Below, piece by piece: positions 1-5,525 of a stretch of DNA of 6,697 bases (position 1 is the stretch's first letter; each line of letters begins with the position of its first letter). Made by a program: the position numbers and the translations under genes. The notes below the pieces were generated by a model. The model had not been told where the DNA came from. It ran no database searches and worked only from the letters and a program-made list of their open reading frames with translations. The stretch is from an uncultured Clostridia bacterium (GTDB lineage: Bacteria > Bacillota > Clostridia > Monoglobales > Firm-18), in contig CALDNB010000265.1 of the NCBI GenBank assembly GCA_937914775.1, forward strand, positions 1 through 6,697, in the 5' to 3' direction.

Positions 1-43
1 TTTTGTCCGCACTCATTTTTGTTGTGAACATTTTTTCAAGCAC
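1..43 (-). CDS. Second TM-sensor subunit gene, 5' end only (runs off left edge)
   Basis: Only the first 14 codons are in the window, read from a GTG start at 43 toward position 1. The translation, MLEKMFTTKMSADK, is the same as the first 14 residues of the gene at 57-1454, and 39 of 43 bases match that gene. A strong ribosome site (GGAGG at 52-56, 8 nt before the GTG) supports a real start; it follows directly on the stop codon of the preceding gene (TAG, 57-59), with a 13-nt gap. The shared start suggests a paralogue: a second protein with the same cytosolic linker, probably followed by a membrane helix and an extracytoplasmic sensor domain. That later part is outside the window and is inferred. 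It could instead be a short remnant of a duplication, which only the sequence to the left can settle. Confidence 0.75.
   Translation of the reverse strand, partial: MLEKMFTTKMSADK
1..43 (-). repeat. Direct repeat, copy B (start of the gene running off the left edge)
   Basis: This is the partner of the copy at 1412-1454, with 39 of 43 bases identical and an exact match over 1-31. Its left limit is cut by the window edge, so the true repeat length is unknown. Confidence 0.9.
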
Positions 44-51
44 AGCGTTCA

Positions 52-56
52 CCTCC
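52..56 (-). promoter_or_regulatory. Ribosome binding site deciding the GTG start at 43
   Basis: GGAGG (within AGGGAGGT) is 8 nt before the GTG. It begins right after, and partly merges with, the TAG stop of the preceding gene. This supports GTG at 43 over the in-frame ATG at 31, which has no suitable site at the right distance. Confidence 0.82.
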
Positions 57-1454
57 CTATTCCCTTGTCAATTCAAGAATATATTTTGAATCAAGACCGA
101 AAAAGCCCAGCATTTCCGAATTGTCTCCGTCACTATAATCGTAATATGTATCTCCCGTTTTATATACTGCACAACTGTCTGTTGCAAGTGTAATTACGCC
201 TTGTTCTCCGTCTTGCCTTGTTATTATCATTAAAGCGTCAAAAGAACAACCTGTTACGCCTTTTACAATTTTGGCGTTTGAAAGCATCTGTTCGATTTTT
301 TCAAGATTGTCCCGTACTAAAATCGGATATACATTATATTTGACTACAATTTCTGCATGTGTTATTTCCTTTATGTCTTGGGGATAAAATTCTTTTGTCG
401 GCACGTCTGGATAGTTTAACATATTTACAAAATAATTATATTCATCAGATGTTATGCGCATTGAAAACTTAAGTTCAAAACTGTAGTTGTCAATTATAAA
501 AATCATAGGGTGGCTTTGTTCGTTTTGCCAGATATAATATAAGCCAACATAATAATTTCCGTCATCAAATTTCATTAGTTTCATATTTCTTGTTTCGCTT
601 AGTTTATCGTATATGCGATTTACTTCTTCCTCGTTTACCTCCCAGTGAAAACCGCTGTTTGTGATGATTTCTTCACTATCTTTTAAGGAAGCATTAATAA
701 TATCACTCATCTTTTGTGAATAACTTATATAATCATCTGTAAACACGTAACTAAAATGACTGTTGTCGTAAGCGTTGTGATTTAAATACACCAATTTCAT
801 TGACGCTGTCATTCCGTCCTCAACTGTCATATAATATACACCTTTGTCTCCGTTAACTATGCACTTGTCACTGTACCATCCGTAAGGGTTTTCAACTTCG
901 GTAAATGTATCTGCGTAATTTATAAAAAATTCTGTTCCGTCAGGGGCATTGCCGATTTTTACTTCTCCTGTTTTAAGATTAATAATATAATTATCAAATA
1001 ATTCCTCGTTTCCTTCGTTTGTCAGGTATGCAAATTCACCGTCTTTATCAATCTTAAAAACAGTAAAACTGTCGCCTTGAGTATGACCTGCAATGTTAAG
1101 TTTACCAAGATTTATCTTGTGGATTATCTCGTTATTCTGTCGGTCAATAACGAAAAAACCATCAAGATAATGGAATACCGCCTTTTGTTCATCAACATAA
1201 TCAAGATCCGCCATAATAGAGCCGATGGGACGATTTATATAGTCGGAAAATTCGGCATCTGTCATTATGTAGTCTTTAGTGTTGTTTATTGCGATAATTA
1301 CGCCAACACCAATTATTGCAGTTATAATAATTCCAAAAACAATAACGCCAAATAGTTTTGAAAATTTCCCGCTTTTGGAACGGATTTTAGAAAATCTGTT
1401 TTGTAATTTCTTTTTGTCCGCACTCATTTTTGTTGTGAACATCTTTTCCAACAT
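57..1454 (-). CDS. Membrane-anchored sensor-like protein resembling the C-terminal part of clostridial BlaR1/M56 receptors
   Basis: A 465-residue protein. Residues 1-33 are basic and cytosolic (TTKMSADKKKLQNRF, then several Lys/Arg), residues 34-56 form one hydrophobic helix, and residues 57-465 should lie outside the cell. In BlaR1/M56 proteins of Clostridia, as I recall them, a basic TTKM...RF linker and a last helix follow the protease domain in the same chain; here they open a separate gene. The outer part has beta-rich stretches resembling propeller blades (about 92-165: HYLDGFFVID, DKDGEFAYL, NYIINLKTGEV). A C-terminal module (about 365-455) has two cysteines in CSFDALMIITRQDG and ATDSC (C403, C428) that might form a disulfide. 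I see no ordered SxxK...SxN...KTG set typical of a penicillin-binding sensor. The ATG at 1454 has AAGGAGG at 1464-1470, spaced 9 nt, overlapping the protease stop. Probable role: signal-sensing partner of the M56 protease just upstream. The ligand is unknown. Confidence 0.8.
   Translation of the reverse strand: MLEKMFTTKMSADKKKLQNRFSKIRSKSGKFSKLFGVIVFGIIITAIIGVGVIIAINNTKDYIMTDAEFSDYINRPIGSIMADLDYVDEQKAVFHYLDGFFVIDRQNNEIIHKINLGKLNIAGHTQGDSFTVFKIDKDGEFAYLTNEGNEELFDNYIINLKTGEVKIGNAPDGTEFFINYADTFTEVENPYGWYSDKCIVNGDKGVYYMTVEDGMTASMKLVYLNHNAYDNSHFSYVFTDDYISYSQKMSDIINASLKDSEEIITNSGFHWEVNEEEVNRIYDKLSETRNMKLMKFDDGNYYVGLYYIWQNEQSHPMIFIIDNYSFELKFSMRITSDEYNYFVNMLNYPDVPTKEFYPQDIKEITHAEIVVKYNVYPILVRDNLEKIEQMLSNAKIVKGVTGCSFDALMIITRQDGEQGVITLATDSCAVYKTGDTYYDYSDGDNSEMLGFFGLDSKYILELTRE
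1412..1454 (-). repeat. Direct repeat, copy A (start of the 465-residue gene)
   Basis: The first 43 coding bases of this gene match bases 1-43 at 39 positions, and 1412-1442 is identical to 1-31 (31 bases). The differences are all in the first four codons. The repeat probably continues to the left of the window. It reflects duplication of the linker coding region rather than a mobile element, since no inverted ends or transposase are seen. Confidence 0.9.
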
Positions 1455-1463
1455 ATAAAATCG

Positions 1464-1470
1464 CCTCCTT
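1464..1470 (-). promoter_or_regulatory. Ribosome binding site of the sensor gene
   Basis: AAGGAGG lies 9 nt before the ATG at 1454 and overlaps the TAA stop of the protease gene (1469-1471). This near-ideal site shows that the sensor part has its own translation start and is not simply the tail of a broken protease gene. Confidence 0.9.
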
Positions 1471-2290
1471 ATTTTTCTACCAGTTCAAGAATGGTTTTCA
1501 TATATAATTTTTGTTCTTCGTCATTCATATTCTTTGTTACTTCCATATCGCATGAAACCTCGCATGCCTCGCTTAAATTTGCACAAAGGATATATGAAAG
1601 GGGATTAAACCAATGGACGCTATTTACAAATAATGCAAACCATTTTATTATTAAGTCTTTTCTTTTGTAATGAGTAAGTTCGTGAAGAAATACCAATCTC
1701 ATCATATCCTGTGGTATTTCCTTGCACGGCATATACACTACAGGAAATAAAATGCCCACAAGCATAGGTGAGCCAACATCAGGTGACATTCTGACTCTTA
1801 TATTTCTTCTTATTTTAAGTTCTTTTTTCACTTCAGATAAAACCAGATTATCTTCCATAGGAACGGCATTTTTTCTTCTTTTCAAAATATATGTAATATA
1901 ACTTAGTGCTACCGTTAAAAGAAATACCGCTGTTCCAACCAACCAAATGATTGCCAACAAATCAAATACTTTTATTTTGACGTCAGGCATAACCCTGATT
2001 TCTCTTTCTGTAATGTCAGGAGCCACAGGATTTTGTTGTGCTTCCTCGGTAATTTCCGCCTCATTTACAGGTGTTTTAGTTTGTGTCATATATTGTATTT
2101 TTTGAACTTCCCTTGCAGGGATAAGTTTGTATGTAGGGATTATCATTGAAAGAAGTACCGCTATCCATACATAATACTGCCACTTTGCAGGAAATTTCTT
2201 TGCCGTAATAGGTTTTAAAAGTAATAAAACTGCCGTAATTCCAAAACCGAACAGACTGAGTATCAGCACTGTTTCAAAAAGTTCGCTCAT
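1469..2290 (-). CDS. M56-family (BlaR1/MecR1-type) membrane zinc protease, lacking the last helix and sensor domain
   Basis: A 273-residue protein. In BlaR1/MecR1 systems this protease is activated by the sensor and causes cleavage of the BlaI repressor. Hydrophobic segments lie at about 4-26, 37-57 and 108-136. The cytosolic domain carries the zinc motif HELTH (H203, E204, H207) in FLHELTHYKRKD. A re-entrant or membrane-associated stretch, HWFNPLSYILCANLSEACEVSCD (about 226-248), provides acidic residues near E241/E244 for a third metal ligand, as in the family. The protein ends at MKTILELVEK, about where the family continues into a linker, a fourth helix and a sensor; these appear in the next gene. 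I choose the ATG at 2290, with GGAG at 2298-2301 spaced 7 nt and 4 nt after the blaI-like stop. An in-frame TTG at 2308 lies inside the repressor gene and has weaker support. Catalytic residues look intact, so I read this as functional. It is about half the length of a full BlaR1 (roughly 585-600 residues). Confidence 0.9.
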   Translation of the reverse strand: MSELFETVLILSLFGFGITAVLLLLKPITAKKFPAKWQYYVWIAVLLSMIIPTYKLIPAREVQKIQYMTQTKTPVNEAEITEEAQQNPVAPDITEREIRVMPDVKIKVFDLLAIIWLVGTAVFLLTVALSYITYILKRRKNAVPMEDNLVLSEVKKELKIRRNIRVRMSPDVGSPMLVGILFPVVYMPCKEIPQDMMRLVFLHELTHYKRKDLIIKWFALFVNSVHWFNPLSYILCANLSEACEVSCDMEVTKNMNDEEQKLYMKTILELVEK

Positions 2291-2294
2291 AGTA

Positions 2295-2666
2295 TCACTC
2301 CAAATCAAACATTTTTTTCAAATCCGACATATCCTCATTTGAAAGTTTTTTGTTTTCATAGAGCGTCGCAACAAGATTTTTTACCGAGCCCTTATAAATT
2401 TTAGAGATTAGATTTTCCGTTTCGTCAATAGCGTATTCGCTTTGCTTAAGAATTGGGAAATAGTAATTTATCTTTCCTTTTTTGTCACAGGATATAACGC
2501 CTTTTTTTAGTAAACGTGCCATAAAAGTAGCAACAGTTGATGCAGTCCAGTCGTTGTTGTTAAGTTCTTTTATAATGTCTGCAACAGTCAGTTTTTCCTT
2601 GCTTCTCCATAGAATACACATAATTTCGTATTCCGCATCTGTTATGGTATGTTTTATAGCCGACAT
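2295..2666 (-). CDS. blaI-like: BlaI/MecI-family transcriptional repressor
   Basis: A 123-residue protein, the usual length for the family. The N-terminal winged helix (about 1-72) begins with TDAEYEIMCILW and continues with TVADIIKEL, then WTASTVATFMARLLKKGVI as recognition helix region, then the wing DKKGKINYYFPI. The C-terminal helices (about 75-121) should form the dimer. Such repressors bind TACA-N2-TGTA dyads and are inactivated by cleavage after the M56 receptor is triggered. In S. aureus BlaI the cut is at N101-F102; by eye, the matching place here is near T101-L102 in NLVATLYENK, so the residues at the cut differ. The ATG at 2666 has AAAGGAG at 2674-2680, spaced 7 nt. It is the first gene of the operon, and its own promoter is overlapped by two dyads, which implies self-repression together with the protease and sensor genes. 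Confidence 0.95.
   Translation of the reverse strand: MSAIKHTITDAEYEIMCILWRSKEKLTVADIIKELNNNDWTASTVATFMARLLKKGVISCDKKGKINYYFPILKQSEYAIDETENLISKIYKGSVKNLVATLYENKKLSNEDMSDLKKMFDLE
2298..2301 (-). promoter_or_regulatory. Ribosome binding site deciding the M56 gene start at 2290
   Basis: GGAG lies 7 nt before the ATG at 2290 and within the last codons of the repressor gene. It supports this ATG over the upstream in-frame TTG at 2308, removing six residues from the longest open frame. Confidence 0.8.
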
Positions 2667-2682
2667 AATATCTCTCCTTTAA

Positions 2683-2710
2683 TAATATATCTACACTTGT
2701 AGATATATTA
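2683..2710. promoter_or_regulatory. Operator 1, perfect BlaI-type dyad over the transcription start
   Basis: A perfect 28-bp palindrome: 13-bp arms (TAATATATCTACA and its complement) around a central CT. The core is TACA-CT-TGTA, the signature of BlaI/MecI operators. It lies just downstream of the -10 box and covers the expected start point at about 2704, so a bound dimer would block transcription initiation. That it is the operator of the adjacent BlaI-like protein is inferred from the motif and position. Confidence 0.9.
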
Positions 2711-2739
2711 ATTTTAACAAGTATATCTACATTTGTCAA
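2711..2739 (-). promoter_or_regulatory. Promoter of the blaI-M56-sensor operon
   Basis: On the minus strand there is a consensus -35 TTGACA (2734-2739), a 17-nt spacer, and a -10 TAAAAT (2711-2716) preceded by TGT, giving an extended -10. This is a strong vegetative (sigma-A type) promoter, as expected for a promoter held off by a repressor. The expected start is about 2704. The leader to the first ATG is short, about 38 nt. Confidence 0.88.
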
Positions 2740-2746
2740 TATACTT
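2719..2746. promoter_or_regulatory. Operator 2, imperfect BlaI-type dyad over the -35 box and spacer
   Basis: A second dyad, with left arm AAGTATATCTACA, centre TT, and right arm TGTCAATATACTT. Eleven of 13 positions pair. It shares the ten bases TATATCTACA with operator 1, and the two centres are 36 bp apart. The two unpaired positions both fall inside the -35 hexamer. Two dyads around one promoter match the general layout of bla and mec operators. Confidence 0.8.
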
Positions 2747-2749
2747 TTT

Positions 2750-2782
2750 GAAAAAATTCCTGCACTTGTTTAAGTGCAGGAA
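2750..2782 (-). terminator. Rho-independent terminator of the upstream five-gene unit
   Basis: The stem is CCTGCACTT paired with AAGTGCAGG (2759-2767 with 2772-2780), extended by two A-T pairs to 11 bp, with a 4-nt loop. On the minus strand it is followed by AATTTTTT (2758-2751). It begins 5 nt after the stop codon of the 432-residue protein gene and ends just upstream of operator 2, separating the two transcription units. Confidence 0.9.
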
Positions 2783-2787
2783 AAAAA

Positions 2788-4086
2788 TCATTTATCTTTT
2801 ACATCAATTCCTATGTCAGGAGAGCCGATATACATATCGTCATTTCCGTCAAGAGTATGATATTTAACAATTGTATAGTCAGGATATTTGTAAACCTGAC
2901 TGCCTCCATCTCTATACACCAGTTCAGCAATTATGCCATCTGCAACATCCTGATTTGCTTTTGCTACAATCGCAGACATCGTAATCATTCCCTGATTAAT
3001 TGCCGTATCCAGTCCGATGTTTTTGCCGTCAATTTCGATACCCACGCCGTCCAAACCATAATAATACAAATTATACTGTCTGTACCAATCCACATCATAT
3101 TCAGGTGCCTTTGGAAGCACAAGTTTCTTCTCCGCATTTTCCGACGGCAAAACCTTTAGTTTCCACTCCCTGAACCCATCTACAGATATATCATCTGTTT
3201 TTATGGTTGCAGCATCTTTGGTTTCGATACCGCCGTTGTAGTAAATAACCACTTTACGCCCTGTGCCATACAGATAATCAATATGGTCGGTGCCGTAATC
3301 AATTTTTATCTTATCTGCAATAACTCTTTCATACTCACCGTCGCACGGCTCAACAATCATATATGAAGTTGTTTCCTCAAGTACCGTTGCAAGGAAACTT
3401 TGTTCTTCACTTAAATCTACCCCGTGAAAGTCCGCCAGAAGAATATTACCTATATATTCTGCACAAAGTGACTTGCTTTCATCTCTGTAAAAGAATGGGT
3501 CGTTTCTTAAAGTATCATTGGAATTAATAATAAACTTGTCGATAATTTTACCGTCAGTATTCTCAAAAGTCAGACTATAAAGATACCCCTTTCTGCCCAA
3601 AGATATCCCCGACTTTTTAAATGAAATGCTTTTAATATTGTCAACGATTTCTGAAATTTGTTCTCTGTCGCCCACGGTGTAATTAGACCCGTTGTTCCCA
3701 TTAAATATGTGAATGAATTTAACATCCTCCGCTGTCACATTATTTAAAAAACGGGACGGAGATGCACACCAGATAACCGCAATTGCAACAAGTACAAGGA
3801 TTAACAATACTATTACTCTCATTTTCAGGTGTACCTTAATAAGTTTAATTAATTCCACAACGGAAAATGCCAGTGTCAGAAAAGAATACATCCACAGTAT
3901 TAACCCTGGCAGTTCGCTGCCGTGAGTATGTATATTTGGCATAATACACCACCATATACCGCAAATAACAAGCATTACTCCTGTTATAATATATGTTTTC
4001 TTTTTCCGTGCAACTATGCCAAAAGTCAAGCCAATAATAATAGGCAAAATGTAAAGACAGAAAACATTAAAATATATTTGAAGCAT
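2788..4086 (-). CDS. Uncharacterised four-helix membrane protein with a multi-module extracytoplasmic region
   Basis: A 432-residue protein I cannot assign to a named family. Hydrophobic segments lie at about 2-25, 32-50, 60-84 and 89-108; the rest should be outside. Three modules can be distinguished. About 120-215 has alternating strands (DVKFIHIFNG, KGYLYSLTF, DKFIINSNDTLRNDPFFY). About 235-300 resembles DUF3221-like small beta domains found in clostridial lipoproteins (SYMIVEPCDGE, IADKIKI, RKVVIYYNGGIE). About 340-425 (TAINQGMITMSAIVAKANQD, DGGSQVYKYPDYTIVKYHT, LDGNDDMYIG) matches a conserved C-terminal stretch I recall from clostridial proteins of unknown function. The ATG at 4086 has GGAG at 4095-4098, spaced 8 nt, overlapping the stop of the preceding gene. 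It is the last gene of its unit. The DUF3221-like reading is an eye judgement. A role in envelope stress is possible but not shown. Confidence 0.8.
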   Translation of the reverse strand: MLQIYFNVFCLYILPIIIGLTFGIVARKKKTYIITGVMLVICGIWWCIMPNIHTHGSELPGLILWMYSFLTLAFSVVELIKLIKVHLKMRVIVLLILVLVAIAVIWCASPSRFLNNVTAEDVKFIHIFNGNNGSNYTVGDREQISEIVDNIKSISFKKSGISLGRKGYLYSLTFENTDGKIIDKFIINSNDTLRNDPFFYRDESKSLCAEYIGNILLADFHGVDLSEEQSFLATVLEETTSYMIVEPCDGEYERVIADKIKIDYGTDHIDYLYGTGRKVVIYYNGGIETKDAATIKTDDISVDGFREWKLKVLPSENAEKKLVLPKAPEYDVDWYRQYNLYYYGLDGVGIEIDGKNIGLDTAINQGMITMSAIVAKANQDVADGIIAELVYRDGGSQVYKYPDYTIVKYHTLDGNDDMYIGSPDIGIDVKDK

Positions 4087-4097
4087 TAAATCAACTC

Positions 4098-4580
4098 CTA
4101 CTTCACCTTAAAATCAACGGCAGAACTTAAGGCATTATAAGTTTCATCAAGCATTTCCTCGGTATGTTTTTGTGGTTTACAAAAAACCGCCTGTCCGAGA
4201 GCATTTAGTTTATCGTACAACTCCTTATCCATATCAATTTCATAATATGCGTCGCAACCTGACGACTGGTCAAGGACCATTATAATATCGTTAAATTTAT
4301 TATGCTTTAAATATGAATTATGAGGATACAACTCAACCAGACGGTAACCGTATCTTGTGTTTTCAGTATCGTATTTATGTATAAATTCTTCCTCTGTCTG
4401 AATACTTTGGTTAAGCATACCGATTATCAAATTACCATAGTCACTCATAAATTTTGTATCAATGTCCGCTTGAATATGTTCATCTTTTAAATTATCCGCA
4501 CATATTATTCCAAAAAGAACTAAAATAACAATAACTGCTAAACATAATACTTTTTTCAATGTTACATCAACCCTTTTCAT
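4098..4580 (-). CDS. Small exported or single-pass membrane protein, function unknown
   Basis: A 160-residue protein, not recognised. A basic start (MKRVDVTLKK) precedes one hydrophobic segment at about 11-27. C27 follows GII, which does not fit a lipobox, so I expect an uncleaved anchor or an ordinary signal peptide. The rest is a polar, mostly helical domain with the motif VELYPHNSYLKHNKF (about 82-96) and a hydrophobic stretch, FNDIIMVLDQ. The ATG at 4580 lies 6 nt after the previous stop (TAA, 4587-4589) and has no clear ribosome site, so translation may depend on coupling to the lipoprotein gene. An in-frame TTG at codon 8 (position 4559) sits 10 nt after AAGGG and would give a more typical short signal start, so the true start is uncertain. 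Confidence 0.75.
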   Translation of the reverse strand: MKRVDVTLKKVLCLAVIVILVLFGIICADNLKDEHIQADIDTKFMSDYGNLIIGMLNQSIQTEEEFIHKYDTENTRYGYRLVELYPHNSYLKHNKFNDIIMVLDQSSGCDAYYEIDMDKELYDKLNALGQAVFCKPQKHTEEMLDETYNALSSAVDFKVK

Positions 4581-4586
4581 CTTTTG

Positions 4587-5525
4587 TTATTCAATGGTGA
4601 AATACACCTCATAAGTTTCTTCATCAAAACCACCTGCTGCTCTATAGTCCATAATTTCTTTTTTCAGACGATAAAAACCCGGCTTTAATCTTCCGTAAGC
4701 ATATTCCCAGTTTATATTCATTTCGGTAATATCATTATTCTTTATCATATAAGCAATCAAATTCCATACCAAAGGGTCGCCGGTTTTTGTTTCTACAGGT
4801 TGCCACTGGTCATTAACTGCTGTTTCAAGATGGTATGCCGCACCTGTCCTAAGTTCGCCCGAATGGTTGCCTCCAAACTGTTCTATCTTTAATGTAAACC
4901 CAGTCGGAGTTATATTATCGGCATAAAGTGTAACGCCCCAGTTATCTTTCACCATACGGTTGTGAATGGTTTTCCCTATACCTATACCTGCACCTGCCGT
5001 TGACTGCGAACTTAATAACGGCTCATATACATCGTTGAACGTTATATCTTTGTCCTCGCTTAAGACAATTATTTCGCCATCCGTCTCGGCATTATTAAGA
5101 TGCCCTTTTATGTAATAGCAGTATTTCAAATCATCAAGAGTATTGTTATACAAGTCGAACTTTTTAAAAATTATCCATTCGCCGTCAATAGGTACTTCCT
5201 TGGTGATGCTTGTTGCACTTTGATAACCATCAGCATCGAAATTTGACTCTCCCGATTTAAGGGGAATTTCATTTTCTTTGACTGTCTTTTTAAGATTTCC
5301 GTCTAATGTTCCGCAGCGGGGAGTCATTTCGCTTACAAGCCCTGAATCATAATACAGTTCACCGTCAACATTAAACATTCTGACTGGTTTCTTTTCCAAC
5401 TGTTCTCCAAACTTACCTTTTACCTGGTGTATTTCCTCGCCAATGCCAACTGTTTCGTTAACCTGCTGACAAGCAGTAAGAATTAATGAAAATACTATCA
5501 AACTTAATAATACAATTCGTTTCAT
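4587..5525 (-). CDS. Lipoprotein with C-terminal Ig-like (Big_14-like) domain
   Basis: A 312-residue protein with a lipoprotein signal: MKR, a hydrophobic stretch, then lipobox LTAC with lipidated C19. It would be anchored on the outer face of the membrane. The first module (about 47-115) has GELYYDSGLVSEM, RCGTLDGNL and SNFDADGYQ, a pattern I recall from other clostridial lipoproteins. About 115-175 carries KYCYYIKGHL, EIIVLSEDKDITFNDV. The C-terminal domain (about 198-312) matches the bacterial Ig-like Big_14 pattern: TPTGFTLKIEQ, AYHLETAVNDQWQPVE, INWEYAYGRLKPGFYRLKKE, YRAAGGFDEETYEVYFTIE. No catalytic motif is visible. The start codon overlaps the stop of the DUF975 gene (ATGA, 5522-5525), and GAGGAG at 5534-5539 is spaced 8 nt. 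Tight coupling suggests the two proteins work together. The binding partner is unknown. Confidence 0.88.
   Translation of the reverse strand: MKRIVLLSLIVFSLILTACQQVNETVGIGEEIHQVKGKFGEQLEKKPVRMFNVDGELYYDSGLVSEMTPRCGTLDGNLKKTVKENEIPLKSGESNFDADGYQSATSITKEVPIDGEWIIFKKFDLYNNTLDDLKYCYYIKGHLNNAETDGEIIVLSEDKDITFNDVYEPLLSSQSTAGAGIGIGKTIHNRMVKDNWGVTLYADNITPTGFTLKIEQFGGNHSGELRTGAAYHLETAVNDQWQPVETKTGDPLVWNLIAYMIKNNDITEMNINWEYAYGRLKPGFYRLKKEIMDYRAAGGFDEETYEVYFTIE

Noticed and set aside
1077..1355. Plus-strand open frame opposite the sensor gene
   Set aside because: It is antisense to a well-supported gene, lacks a ribosome site and shows no protein-like motif. The other plus-strand frames (2482-2682, 2857-3159, 3713-3925, 5906-6251) were rejected for the same reasons.
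1469..2290. The short M56 gene as a pseudogene
   Set aside because: The zinc motif and all earlier parts are intact, the stop merges with a strong ribosome site for the next gene, and the missing part appears in that gene, so a split arrangement fits better than decay.
2291..2308. Extension of the M56 protein by six residues from a TTG at 2308
   Set aside because: The TTG lies inside the repressor gene, while the ATG at 2290 has GGAG at a 7-nt spacing and fits the usual four-nucleotide gap of this gene pair.
3182..3198. Inverted repeat ACAGAT...ATCTGT inside the 432-residue protein gene as a further operator
   Set aside because: It has a 5-nt centre and lacks the TACA-N2-TGTA core. It lies within coding sequence and is probably chance.
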